NCBI GenBank assembly: GCA_963728535.1 | Contig: CAVSKK010000001.1 | Span: 1,922,001 to 1,986,000, forward strand | Direction of reading: 5' to 3' | DNA length: 64,000 nt | Origin: VAXT01 sp963728535 | Lineage (GTDB): Bacteria; Actinomycetota; Thermoleophilia; Gaiellales; Gaiellaceae | Part shown: positions 52,566 through 63,483 of the stretch, one piece after another | Numbering within the stretch: the first letter of the stretch is position 1 | How the letters are laid out: each line of letters opens with the position of its first letter | The notes under the pieces: model-generated | The model's input: only the letters and a program-made list of their open reading frames with translations | Told to the model about the DNA's origin: nothing | Database searches by the model: none | Program-made: the position numbers and the translations under genes

Positions 52566-52969
52566 GTCTTCGCCGAATCATGATCGTCGATGACGACGAG
52601 TCCGTTCGGAGCCTGCTCCGGATGACCTTGCCGGAGGACGAGTACGAAATCGACGAAGCAGTCGATGGAGAGCAGGCGCTGACGCTCCTCGCAAGCCGTG
52701 TTCCCGATCTCGTCCTACTCGACTGGAAGATGCCGGGACGCCACGGCTCGCTCGTGCTGGACGAGCTGAAGAGCCGGCATCCAACGCTCCCGGTGATCGT
52801 CCTGACCGCCGAGATTGCGGAGCACCATCGCAACCTCGCCGAGTCGCTCCGGGTCGACGTGTTCCTGACGAAACCGTTCAGTCCGCTCGAGCTGCTCGGG
52901 ACGATCGAGCGCTTACTGGACGACGAAGGGCCGTTATCGCTTGAGCGCCCTGTCGACCAGCGCCCGTAG
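52562..52969 (+). CDS. Single-domain response regulator
   Basis: This 135-residue receiver has the acidic pocket VDDDESV, phospho-acceptor D54 in LLDWKMPG, and the Lys in FLTKPFSP. No output domain is present, so it likely shuttles phosphate or works by protein contact. It is coupled to the HisKA mini-protein and overlaps the 3' end of the convergent hybrid kinase by 36 bp. Confidence 0.93.
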   Translation: MSLRRIMIVDDDESVRSLLRMTLPEDEYEIDEAVDGEQALTLLASRVPDLVLLDWKMPGRHGSLVLDELKSRHPTLPVIVLTAEIAEHHRNLAESLRVDVFLTKPFSPLELLGTIERLLDDEGPLSLERPVDQRP

Positions 52970-55708
52970 CTCACGGGGCGAGTAGGCGCTCTTCTCGAGC
53001 AGCGAGACAGCTTGGTCCCTCAGCGCGTCGCGTTCGCTCGCAGTCAGGCGCTTCGCCGTCAGGACGATCACTGGGATCAGTTTCGTCTCAGCGCTCGCCT
53101 GCAGCTGCTCGAGGACGTGGAAGCCGTCAAGCCCAGGCATCATGAGGTCGAGGACGAGCGCGTCGGGTCTTCTGGCCGCGATCTCGGCGAGCGCCGACTC
53201 GCCGTCGCGCGCCTCGCGAAGATCGATTCCGTTGCCGAGCAAGGTTTCGATCACGAGCCTCCGGACGGCCGGGTCGTCGTCGGCCACGAGCACACTGCCC
53301 CGACCCTCGGGAAGCAGTCGCTGGATCGCGTCCCGGATCTGCTGCTGTGAGAAGGGCTTGGGGATGAAGTCCGTCACGCCGAGGGCTGAAGCTCGGTCGC
53401 GTCCGTTGCGGCCGGTGCAGATGACTACCGGCGTTTCGGAGGTGTCCGGCCGCTCGCGGAGGCGGGCAAGCAGGTCCCAGCCGTCGAGCTCACCCGCCAG
53501 GCGGATGTCGAGGCAAATCAGTGCCGGGGGGTCCTCGATTGCGCGAGCGAGACCCTGTTCGCCCGTTGCGGCGATCTCGACCTCGTAGCCGTTGCCGCCG
53601 ATGCACTCGGCCAGGAGTGAGGACGCCGAGGGGTCGTCCTCGATCACGAGCACGCGCCGCGGGCCGTGTCCGTTGCTTTGCTGGGGTGCAGGCAGCTCGA
53701 ACCAGAAGGTCGAGCCCTCGCCCTCGACGCTGTCGAATCCGATCCGGCCGCCGTGGGCCTGGACGATCTCGCGACAAAGCGCGAGGCCGAGACCTGTCCC
53801 GCCGATCTCGCGAGTATCGGACGAGTCGACCCGATAGAACTTCGTGAACAGCATTCGCTGCTGGTCGGCGGGGATCCCGAGCCCGGAATCGCGGACCGAG
53901 ACTCTGACGGCTCCGTTCCGGGTCTCTGCGGCGACCGCGACCGCCCCGCCCGCCGGCGAGTATTTGATCGCATTCGAGACCAGGTTGCCGATGACCTGGG
54001 CTACGCGGTCTCGCTCTCCGAGCAGGTTGAGCTCTCCATTCGACTCGCTCAGCTCGACCTCGTGCGCACTGCTCTGGCCGGAGAAGAGCTCGACCTGCTC
54101 GCGGAGCAACTCCGTCAGCTCGAAGGGCTCGAGGGAGAGCGTGAAATCGCCTTCTTCGATGCGTTGCAGGTCGAGGAAATCGTTGATCAGGTTCGTCAGG
54201 CGCAGCGCCTCGCCGTGAATCGTGGTCACGTACCGCTCACGTGTTTCCCTGTCCACGTCACGGTCGACGAGGAGCTCGGCAAAGCCAACGATGCTCGCGA
54301 GCGGCGTGCGCAGCTCATGGGAGACGGTGGCGACGAGCTCGGACTTGAGCCGCTCGGCCTCATGCTCGGCGGTCTTGTCGCGGCTGATGAAGATCCGCCC
54401 GGTCACGCCACCGACATCGTCGCGTATGGGCGCGGTGTACGTATGGAAAGTCATGCCATCCGAACGATGAGCGTCGAGCTCGGTCTCGAGATCTGGGTTG
54501 GCCGCGATCTGCTCGATCCCAAGTTGCCATTCAGACGAGTTGGTCAAGCGATCGGACGCCTCGAGCAGGTGCTTGTAGATCGTGTCCTGGAACCACGTCG
54601 CCGAACGACCTTCGGACATGCGGCCGAGCGCTGCGTTCTGCAGAATCAGCTTGCCCTCGGGATCGGCCAGGAAGATCGCGTCCGGCGTCGCGTCAAGTAC
54701 GGCGCTGTTGATGTTGGCCACCCGCTCGCCCTCGTCCCTGAACTTCTGTCGTTCCCACAGGACGCGAACAAGGAGCAGCAGCGAGCAGAGGAGAACCAGG
54801 CCGAGCACACCTGCAATCGTGAAGACGGTCGAACGAAGCTTGCCCACCGCAGCGAAGGCCGCGCTCGCGGGCACGGAGGCGGTCACGGTCCAGCCAATGT
54901 CGGGCACGACAGGGGTGTAGGCGGACAGGGTGCGCCCTTCGACCTCGTCGAGCTCGGCCGTTCCGGTAAAGCCGACAAGGGCGGACGCGACGCGAGGATC
55001 GGCGCGCCGAGAGACAAGTTCCGTGGGCGTCGAGCCCGTCGTCGCGATGATCACGCCTCGCTGGTCGGTGAGTGTCAACGCCACATTTTGTGCGCCGGCA
55101 AGCTGCGCAAGCGTCTGAAGATGGTCGAGGCTGTAGGCCGCAACGAGGATCCCAACCTGCCCGGCAGGGCCGGAGCGGACGTAAGCGGCAACGGCGACGA
55201 CCAGCTTCTTGCCCGCCGCCTGGGTTCGATACGCCTCCGAAACGTACGGGTGCCCGGTTCTCTCCAGTCCCGTGTACCAGTCTCGGAAGCTGTAGTTCTT
55301 CCCGAGGGTCGAAGGCGTCGCCGGCACGACGTCGATCAGCGTGCCGTCGGGCTTGGCGATGAACGCCGTGTAGATGCCGTCCTGCGCGCTTTGCAGGGCG
55401 TGGAGATGGTCGCGCAAGGTCGCCCGGTCTTGCGGCGTGGGTTTGTCCTTGCTGACCGCGGCAATCAGCGAGTGGCGCCCCGCATAAGACTCGACGAGCC
55501 CTTCGAGACCCTGCATCTCCCGGCGCACGTTGTCCGCACCCAGCGCCGCCGTCAGGCTCACTCGCTCCTTGGCGTCCCGCTTAACTGCGTCGCTGGCAAG
55601 CGAGACACTGAAGTACGTCAGAAGAGCGAGCGGAACGATGCTGACGACCGCAAAGATCCCGCCGAGTTGAAGGGCCGAAAGCCTCATGAGCCGGCTCGAC
55701 GGTCTCAT
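52934..55708 (-). CDS. Hybrid histidine kinase (sensor-PAS-HisKA-HATPase-REC-REC)
   Basis: This 924-residue membrane kinase has TM1 at 14-33, an extracytoplasmic Cache-type sensor to about 290, TM2 at 295-318, a PAS domain at 335-440, HisKA with the phospho-His in TVSHELRTPLASIV, HATPase (NLVSNAIKYSPAGG, TGLGLALCREI), and two receivers (acidic pockets VIEDDPSA and VADDDPAV; second phospho-Asp in LVLDLMMPG). Two C-terminal receivers suggest a multi-step phosphorelay. The ligand is unknown. ATG 55708 overlaps the stop of the single-domain regulator. Confidence 0.93.
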   Translation of the reverse strand: MRPSSRLMRLSALQLGGIFAVVSIVPLALLTYFSVSLASDAVKRDAKERVSLTAALGADNVRREMQGLEGLVESYAGRHSLIAAVSKDKPTPQDRATLRDHLHALQSAQDGIYTAFIAKPDGTLIDVVPATPSTLGKNYSFRDWYTGLERTGHPYVSEAYRTQAAGKKLVVAVAAYVRSGPAGQVGILVAAYSLDHLQTLAQLAGAQNVALTLTDQRGVIIATTGSTPTELVSRRADPRVASALVGFTGTAELDEVEGRTLSAYTPVVPDIGWTVTASVPASAAFAAVGKLRSTVFTIAGVLGLVLLCSLLLLVRVLWERQKFRDEGERVANINSAVLDATPDAIFLADPEGKLILQNAALGRMSEGRSATWFQDTIYKHLLEASDRLTNSSEWQLGIEQIAANPDLETELDAHRSDGMTFHTYTAPIRDDVGGVTGRIFISRDKTAEHEAERLKSELVATVSHELRTPLASIVGFAELLVDRDVDRETRERYVTTIHGEALRLTNLINDFLDLQRIEEGDFTLSLEPFELTELLREQVELFSGQSSAHEVELSESNGELNLLGERDRVAQVIGNLVSNAIKYSPAGGAVAVAAETRNGAVRVSVRDSGLGIPADQQRMLFTKFYRVDSSDTREIGGTGLGLALCREIVQAHGGRIGFDSVEGEGSTFWFELPAPQQSNGHGPRRVLVIEDDPSASSLLAECIGGNGYEVEIAATGEQGLARAIEDPPALICLDIRLAGELDGWDLLARLRERPDTSETPVVICTGRNGRDRASALGVTDFIPKPFSQQQIRDAIQRLLPEGRGSVLVADDDPAVRRLVIETLLGNGIDLREARDGESALAEIAARRPDALVLDLMMPGLDGFHVLEQLQASAETKLIPVIVLTAKRLTASERDALRDQAVSLLEKSAYSPRELRALVDRALKR

Positions 55709-56079
55709 CAGCGCCCGTCCAGAAGCTCTTCGACGACGGAGGCGAGCTCGAGCGGACTAAAAGGTTTGGGCAGGAAGCGACTCACGCCCGCGTCGATCGC
55801 CGCCTCGCGATCCTGAGCCTGGGTCCTCGCCGTGAGCATGATCACGGGCGTCGCTGCGAACCGGTCTTCGGTGCGCAGCTCCGCGAGCACCTCGAGCCCG
55901 GTGCGGCCGGGCATCATCATGTCGAGGACAATGAGATCCGGATTGCAGGTACGGGCGAGCTCGACGGACTCGTTTCCATCGTGGGCCTCGACGATCTCGT
56001 AGTCACCGAGCTCGAGCGCGCCAATTACGAGCGCGCGCAGGGGCTCTTCGTTGTCGCAGACAAGCACTGTTGGTGGCAC
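55708..56079 (-). CDS. Single-domain response regulator
   Basis: This 123-residue receiver starts at GTG 56079 with GAGGGAG 6 bases upstream. It has VCDNEEP, phospho-Asp in IVLDMMMPGRTG and Lys in FLPKPFSPLE. The pocket uses DNE rather than DDD, a less common but acceptable acidic pair. No output domain. It is first in a two-gene leftward unit with the hybrid kinase (TGATG overlap). Confidence 0.92.
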   Translation of the reverse strand: MPPTVLVCDNEEPLRALVIGALELGDYEIVEAHDGNESVELARTCNPDLIVLDMMMPGRTGLEVLAELRTEDRFAATPVIMLTARTQAQDREAAIDAGVSRFLPKPFSPLELASVVEELLDGR

Positions 56080-56182
56080 GAGAACTCCCTCGTTGACCGG
56101 GCCTTGACGTTCGTATCGGCCCCACAGAACGGAGCTTGAACGCGAATCACGCCCGCCCGACATTGAGGAGCTTCGCGTCAAG

Positions 56183-56232
56183 CCACATCGCGCCGCGGCT
56201 CACATGGGGGTGCCCGGATCGGCGCGATGTGG
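56183..56232. repeat. Perfect 12-bp inverted repeat upstream of the ABC-F gene
   Basis: CCACATCGCGCC (56183-56194) and GGCGCGATGTGG (56221-56232) are perfect reverse complements separated by 26 bases. They lie in the 286-bp divergent gap between the response regulator and the ABC-F gene. They could form a large hairpin in RNA or be a dimeric operator. Confidence 0.7.
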
Positions 56233-56242
56233 ATAACCCACG

Positions 56243-56260
56243 TCCCCACCCGGGTGGGGA
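56243..56260. promoter_or_regulatory. Perfect 18-bp palindrome TCCCCACCC/GGGTGGGGA
   Basis: A gapless 18-bp palindrome 11 bases after the longer inverted repeat and 106 bases before the ABC-F ATG. A homodimeric transcription factor site is the simplest reading. Confidence 0.5.
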
Positions 56261-56365
56261 GAGCTCCACCCGCCACCCGCAGCGAGCGTACCGCGAGCGG
56301 TGCGACACGTCTGTGCCGTCTGTGCGTCGAATCTGTTCAATCCGCGCCGCCTCTACGCTTAGGGC

Positions 56366-58236
<1,871 letters not shown>

Positions 58237-58240
<4 letters not shown>

Positions 58241-58803
58241 TCCGAGAGCGTCGCGACGACGGCCTCCGCCACGACCTTGAGCGGCCGGCCCGACACCTGG
58301 CTCGCCTTGCGCAGCCGGGCGAACGCCTCGTCCTCGGAGAGCTGCTCCTTCGCCATCAGCAGGCCCTTCGCCCGCTCGATCACCTTGCGTGCAGCGAGGG
58401 CCTCGGACAGGGAGTCTGCCTCCTCGCGAAGCGCGGACAGCTCGTCGTGGCGGGCGCGCGCCGCATGGATCGCCGGCAGCAGGTCTTGCTCCCGAAAGGG
58501 CTTGACGAGATAGCCGAAGACGCCCGCCTCGACGGCTCGCGAGACGAGCTCCTCCTGCCCGTAAGCCGTCAGCATCACGATCGGGATCGGTCGCTCCTCG
58601 AGGATCCGGCGGGCCGCTTCGATCCCGTCGAGGCGCGGCATCTTCACGTCGAGGACCGCCACGTCCGGCTCCTCCGAGCGGGCGAGCTCGACCGCCTCCT
58701 CGCCGTCGCGAGCCTCGGCGCAGACCTCGAACCCCGCTCGCTCGAGCAGTGCTCGCAGGTCGAGCCTGATGATCGTCTCGTCCTCGGCGATCAGGACCCG
58801 CAC
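58237..58803 (-). CDS. ANTAR-domain response regulator
   Basis: This 188-residue regulator has a receiver (AEDETIIRLDLRALL, phospho-Asp in AVLDVKMPRLDG, Lys in YLVKPFREQ) and an ANTAR RNA-binding domain at about 128-185 (ARKVIERAKGLLMAKEQLSE). ANTAR proteins relieve transcription termination at paired hairpins. The kinase gene just upstream on the same strand is the likely partner. Confidence 0.95.
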
Positions 58804-58893
58804 GAGGACGAGTCTATGCAGCCTCGCTCAGAGCCTCGCGGCCGGACGATCAGGTAGGACAAGGGCCTCGGGGCCGGCGACGACCTGCCGCGA

Positions 58894-60297
58894 TCAGGCG
58901 GGAAACACGACCTCGGCCCGCAGGCCGCCGTTCGAACTGAGCTCGAGCGTGCCGCGCAACTCGTCGCGTACGAGGGCGCGCACGATCGACAGGCCTGTGC
59001 CCGCTGCGTCGTCGCTGATCCCTGTCCCGTCGTCGGCGATGGCGAGAACGACCTCACCGTCCCTCTGCGCCAGCTCGACGCGGACCGAGTCGCCGCCGTG
59101 CTCGAGCGCGTTCTGGAGCAGCTCGCTGAACACGAGCGCAAGCGCGGTCGCGCGTCCGCCCGCAAGCGGCACATGGGCAAGCGCGGTCTCGACGTGCTTC
59201 TCCGCGCCCAGACCCTGGACGAGCATCGCGCGCAGCCGGTCGAGCAGCTCACCGAGATCGACCTCCTCGTCGCGCTGCTCCGTCAACACCTCGTGAACGG
59301 CGGCGATTGCGAGGATCCGATTCACCGAGTCCTCGAGCGCCTTCCTCGGGTCGATCTCCTCGGACCGCGCCTGAAGCCGAAGCAAGGAGGCAACGGTCTG
59401 GAGGTTGTTCTTGACCCTGTGGTGGATCTCCTGGGCGAGGACGCCGCGCATGACCGCGCGTCCATGCTCGAGCGCGACCGCGGCGTGGTGAGCGATGGAC
59501 GTGAGCAGCGCGCGCTCCTGCTCGGTGAAAGGCGTGTCGCGGTCGCAGACGAGCTCACCGATTGCCCGGCGCTTCCAGCGCAGCGGCATCCGGATCGCAT
59601 GCGCACCCGGCCGGCCCTCGGGCCAGGCGATGTTCCCGTCTTCGAGGACGAGGGCGGCGCCCGTCGCGCCGACCGCCTCCATGGTCGTCTTCACGATCGC
59701 CTCGAGCGATTCCTCGAGGTAGAGCGACTCCGAGACCGCCTCGGAGATCTTCGCGAGCGCTTCCAACTCGGAGACGCGCGCCTGTGCGTCCGCGTAGAGC
59801 TTCGCGTGCTCGATCGTCTGCGCGACCTGGGCGGCGATCGCGACGAGCAGGTCGATCTCGGCCTGAGAGAACTCGCGCGCCTCGACAGTGCGCACGTTCA
59901 ACGCCCCGGCGAGCTTCGTCCGGGCGAGGATCGGGACGGCGAGGATCGACTCGTACTCGTCCTCGGGCAGGTTCGGGAACGCCTTGAACCGCTCGTCGAG
60001 GTGCGCCTGAGCGGGGATCATGATCGGCGAGCGTTCCGCGGCCGCCGTTCCCGTGATCCCCTCGCCGGGCCGCATCCGCGGGGTGCGCGTCATCTCCTCG
60101 ACCCGAGTCCCATGCGTTGCGCGCAGCAGGAGCTCGTCCGACTGCTCGTCGTAGAGGTAGACGAAGCACGCATCGGCCTCGAGCGCCTCGGCGACCTTGC
60201 GGGCGACGAGCCCGAGCACCTCCTCGAGATCCAGCGTCGAGTTGACGGCCGCGATCGTCTCGGTCAGGAGCCGCAGGTAGCGAGCGGGAGCGTCCAT
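58894..60297 (-). CDS. GAF-GAF HisKA_2 sensor histidine kinase
   Basis: This 467-residue cytoplasmic kinase has two GAF domains (residues about 20-165 and 190-285), HisKA_2 with QEIHHRVKNNLQTVASLL (phospho-His in the IHHRVKNN motif) and HATPase (FSELLQNALEHGG, DDGTGI). The HisKA_2/HWE class commonly pairs with ANTAR regulators, and the ANTAR gene is 90 bp downstream. The signal is unknown. Confidence 0.93.
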   Translation of the reverse strand: MDAPARYLRLLTETIAAVNSTLDLEEVLGLVARKVAEALEADACFVYLYDEQSDELLLRATHGTRVEEMTRTPRMRPGEGITGTAAAERSPIMIPAQAHLDERFKAFPNLPEDEYESILAVPILARTKLAGALNVRTVEAREFSQAEIDLLVAIAAQVAQTIEHAKLYADAQARVSELEALAKISEAVSESLYLEESLEAIVKTTMEAVGATGAALVLEDGNIAWPEGRPGAHAIRMPLRWKRRAIGELVCDRDTPFTEQERALLTSIAHHAAVALEHGRAVMRGVLAQEIHHRVKNNLQTVASLLRLQARSEEIDPRKALEDSVNRILAIAAVHEVLTEQRDEEVDLGELLDRLRAMLVQGLGAEKHVETALAHVPLAGGRATALALVFSELLQNALEHGGDSVRVELAQRDGEVVLAIADDGTGISDDAAGTGLSIVRALVRDELRGTLELSSNGGLRAEVVFPA

Positions 60298-60422
60298 CCG
60301 TCGATTCTAGGAAGACCGGGGAAGGGAGTCGGCGACGGCGCGGCGAATCCTCCGTCGATGCTTAACAAAACCCTTACGCCGGGGTCCGTTTTCCGTCACA
60401 CGCCGTGGGTACCTTGGGATAC

Positions 60423-60677
60423 ATGAGCCCCGCTCACGCCGACCTCCTCCGCACGATTGGCTTTCTCGTCGCGGACGTGAAGGGTCGCATCGTCGGCACC
60501 GTCGAGGCGCCGATGTACGGCAGCACTCCGGATGTCCCGGACGCCATCTCCGTTCGCTCCGCCGGCTTCCTCTCGCGCCGCCGCCGCCTCGTCCCGGCCG
60601 CCGCTATCGCCGACATCGACCCGAACAGCGGGGTCATCGGCCTCAGCGTCGACCGAGACGCCGTCCTTTCCTTCTAG
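60423..60677 (+). CDS. Small PRC-barrel-like protein
   Basis: This 84-residue protein from ATG 60423 (GTG 60405 possible) is a small beta protein resembling a PRC barrel (GFLVADVKGRIVGTVEAP, then RLVPAAAIADIDPNSGVIGL). PRC barrels occur in RimM and photosynthetic reaction centre H subunits and in many small actinobacterial proteins. The role here is unknown. It is divergent from the HisKA_2 kinase. Confidence 0.65.
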   Translation: MSPAHADLLRTIGFLVADVKGRIVGTVEAPMYGSTPDVPDAISVRSAGFLSRRRRLVPAAAIADIDPNSGVIGLSVDRDAVLSF

Positions 60678-60782
60678 AACGACCACGAGCTGCTCGGTGA
60701 GCAGCTCGCGATCGGCCGTCAGCGGTCACCTGCCGCTCGCCAAAGCAGCAAGGACCGTGAAGATCTTGATTGTCCTACTTTC

Positions 60783-62150
60783 CTAGAGAACGCTCAAGTA
60801 CCTATCCGTCTCCCAGTCGGTGAGCTGGACCCGGTACTCATCCCACTCCTTGCGCTTGAGCTCGACGTAGCGGTCGAAGATGTGCGGGCCGAGGGCCTTC
60901 TTGGCGAGCTCGGAGTCCGCGAGTGCGTCGATCGCCTCGCCGAGAGTCTCGGGGAGCGAGACGATGCCACGCTCCTTGCGCTGCTCAGACGTCAGGTGGT
61001 ACAGGTTCGTCTCCATCGGCTCGGGCAGCTCGTAGCCCTGCTCGATTCCTTCGAGCCCCGCGTGCAGGAGCGCCGCGAAGGTCAGGTAGGGGTTACAGGC
61101 CGGGTCGGGGCAGCGGATCTCCACCCGGGTCGCCTGCTCGGAGCCGGGCTTGTAGAGCGGGATCCGGATCAGGGCCGACCGGTTCCGTCGCGACCAGGCT
61201 ACGTAGACCGGCGCCTCGAAACCGGGCACGAGCCGCTTGTAGGAGTTCACCCACTGGGCAAAGACGGCCGAGATCTCGCGTGCGTGTCGTAGCTGACCGG
61301 CGATGAACGCCTTCCCGACCTCGGAGAGATTCCACTGGTCGTCGGCGTCGAAGAAGCTGTTCCGACCTTCGGTGAAGAGGGACTGATGCGTGTGCATCCC
61401 GGAGCCGTTCTCCCCGAAGATCGGCTTCGGCATGAAGGTCGCGTGGAACCCGGCCTTCTTCGCAATCTCCTTCACGATCAGCCGGTAGGTGAGCGTGTGG
61501 TCGGCCATCTCGAGCGCCGGCGCGAAGCGGATGTCGATCTCGTGCTGCGAGGGACCGACCTCGTGGTGGACGTACTCGACCGGGATCCCCATCTGCTCGA
61601 GGCCGCGAACCGTCTCCTGGCGCAGCTCGCTCGCGGCGTCCAACGTGGTCATGGCGAAGTAGCCGCCCTCGTCGAGCGGGGTGGTGCCCTTGTTGTCCTC
61701 GAAGAGGAAGTACTCGAGCTCCGGGCCGATGTTGAACGTGTCGAAGCCCATCGCCTGCATCCGGTCGAGCGCGCGACGAAGGACATAGCGCGGGTCGCCC
61801 TCGTATGCCTTGCCGTCGGGCGTGACGACGTCGCAGATCATCCTGCCGACCCTCGTCTCGCCCTCCTTCCAGGGCATCATCCGGTAGGTGCCAGGGTCGG
61901 GGATCGCGACCATGTCCGACTCCTCGATGGCGTTGAAGCCGGTGATCGACGACCCGTCGAAGCCCATCCCGTCGTCCAGCGCGCCGGGGATCTCGCTCGG
62001 CGTGACGGCGAAGCTCTTCAGATGCCCCTCGATGTCGGTGAACCAGAGGAGCAGAAACTCGACTCCATCCGCCTTGATCTTCTCGAGCGCGTCCTTGCGG
62101 GCCTCCTCGCTCGATGTTGCCCTGTTCTTGGATTCGACCTGTTCCGCCAC
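60783..62150 (-). CDS. glnA: Glutamine synthetase, type I
   Basis: This 455-residue enzyme joins ammonia and glutamate with ATP. It has FDGSSITGFNAIEESDM, EYFLFEDN, HHEVGPSQHEIDIRFAPAL, FGENGSGMHTHQSL and NRSALIRIP. It is a GSI of the alpha-like length class; the Tyr region reads ETNLYHLTSEQR rather than the NLYDLPP adenylylation consensus, so adenylylation control is doubtful. GTG 62150 has AAGGGAGG upstream. A terminator-like hairpin lies just before it. Confidence 0.97.
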   Translation of the reverse strand: MAEQVESKNRATSSEEARKDALEKIKADGVEFLLLWFTDIEGHLKSFAVTPSEIPGALDDGMGFDGSSITGFNAIEESDMVAIPDPGTYRMMPWKEGETRVGRMICDVVTPDGKAYEGDPRYVLRRALDRMQAMGFDTFNIGPELEYFLFEDNKGTTPLDEGGYFAMTTLDAASELRQETVRGLEQMGIPVEYVHHEVGPSQHEIDIRFAPALEMADHTLTYRLIVKEIAKKAGFHATFMPKPIFGENGSGMHTHQSLFTEGRNSFFDADDQWNLSEVGKAFIAGQLRHAREISAVFAQWVNSYKRLVPGFEAPVYVAWSRRNRSALIRIPLYKPGSEQATRVEIRCPDPACNPYLTFAALLHAGLEGIEQGYELPEPMETNLYHLTSEQRKERGIVSLPETLGEAIDALADSELAKKALGPHIFDRYVELKRKEWDEYRVQLTDWETDRYLSVL

Positions 62151-62172
62151 GAAAACCCTCCCTTAGAAATGC

Positions 62173-62210
62173 AAAAAGCCCCGGGCGCTTGCCCGAGGCC
62201 TCATCGCCTC
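62173..62210 (-). terminator. Terminator between the MFS gene and glnA, with a competing hairpin
   Basis: On the minus strand, GCCTCGGGC (62199-62191) and GCCCGGGGC (62186-62178) form a 9-bp stem with an AAGC loop, followed by TTTTT (62177-62173). A 5-bp GAGGC (62210-62206) just before could pair with GCCTC (62199-62195), opening the terminator. The simplest reading is termination of the MFS transcript; an attenuator for glnA is possible. Confidence 0.75.
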
Positions 62211-62232
62211 AATACGACAAACCCAGCGTAGC

Positions 62233-63483
62233 TTACGAGGCGGTCGCGGGCAACTCTTCCAGGTCCGGCTCACGCCCGCCGTGACGCAGCGCGCGTGCGT
62301 AGAGACCCAGCGCAGGCAGAAGGAGCAGGGCGCCGACGGCGAGCCCGGACGAGATCCCGTATGCGCTTGCAATCACGCCGAGCACCGGCCCCACTGCCGC
62401 CTGTCCGATCGCGTCGCCCTGACCCGTCATCGACAGCACGGTGGCGCGCACGCTCGAGTCGGTTACCTGCTGGTTCACCCACGTCATCCAGAGCGGCCAC
62501 ATCACCTGCCGGGCGATCAGAACAGCGAGGACGGCCCCGATCGCGAGCACCGGGCTCCCCGTGAGTGCGAACAGGAGCTGCGAGCCCGCGAGCAAGGCCG
62601 TGAACGCGAACAGAAGCTTTGCGAGCCGCTGCGTACCCGCGTGCTCGAAGCCCTTCTGCAGGGCGCCGACGACGAAGAACCCGAACAGCATCGCAACGGC
62701 GCTCAACGCTCCCAGCCAAACGACCTGATCGAAGTGTCCGATCGAGGGAAACCCGACATTGCGGATCAAGTGCGCCTCCTTCAGCCGGTCGAAAGCCTCG
62801 CTCGAGGCGCCTTCGAAGACCGCGATCCCGATGATCAGCAGCAGGAGGGGCGCCGCGCGAACAAAACGCGCGGCCGTCCTGGCTGTCGTGCGCAGCTCCG
62901 TGAGCGGGCCTTTCCTCTCGGCCACGGGTCGCCGCCGGAAACCTGTCTCCGGCATCAAGAAGATGAGCCCGACCGCCGTGACGATCTCGATCGCTCCGCC
63001 TGCGATCACCGCCGCGCGCAGGGATTGTGTGCTCAGGGCAACCAGAGCGACGAGGCCGAAGATCGCTCCGACGTACGAGAAGCGTGCGCCGCGCAGGAAG
63101 ACCGGCCCCACCTTGTCGACCCCGACTTCGTCCGTGATCCAGGCCTGGTAGGCCCCACTCGTAAACGTGTAAGCAAGCCCCCAGAACGCCCAGAGCCCGA
63201 CGATCAGCCACGCGGAAGAGACGACTCCGACGAGCAGCCACGCCGTGCCCGTGCCGAGAAACCCGATGATCAGCGAGAGCCGCCGACCGTACGTGTCGGC
63301 GACGACGCCGGTCGGCACCTCGCACAGGAAGACGGTCGCTTCCATCGCCGTCCCCATCAGCACGAGCTGGAGCGCCGAGAGCTGCAGGTCGTTGACGAGA
63401 TAGACCGCGACGACGACGAACGTCGGCATCGAGAGCAAGAGCTCCATGCCGTAGTAGACGGTCGTTGCCGGCAGGCGCCTCAT
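62233..63483 (-). CDS. MFS transporter
   Basis: This is a 416-residue, 12-helix transporter with motif A in the first intracellular loop (GVVADTYGRRLSLI) and an acidic residue in helix 4. The substrate is unknown; drug efflux or metabolite export is typical. Its ATG overlaps the GNAT stop (ATGA), and a terminator follows it. Confidence 0.88.
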   Translation of the reverse strand: MRRLPATTVYYGMELLLSMPTFVVVAVYLVNDLQLSALQLVLMGTAMEATVFLCEVPTGVVADTYGRRLSLIIGFLGTGTAWLLVGVVSSAWLIVGLWAFWGLAYTFTSGAYQAWITDEVGVDKVGPVFLRGARFSYVGAIFGLVALVALSTQSLRAAVIAGGAIEIVTAVGLIFLMPETGFRRRPVAERKGPLTELRTTARTAARFVRAAPLLLLIIGIAVFEGASSEAFDRLKEAHLIRNVGFPSIGHFDQVVWLGALSAVAMLFGFFVVGALQKGFEHAGTQRLAKLLFAFTALLAGSQLLFALTGSPVLAIGAVLAVLIARQVMWPLWMTWVNQQVTDSSVRATVLSMTGQGDAIGQAAVGPVLGVIASAYGISSGLAVGALLLLPALGLYARALRHGGREPDLEELPATAS

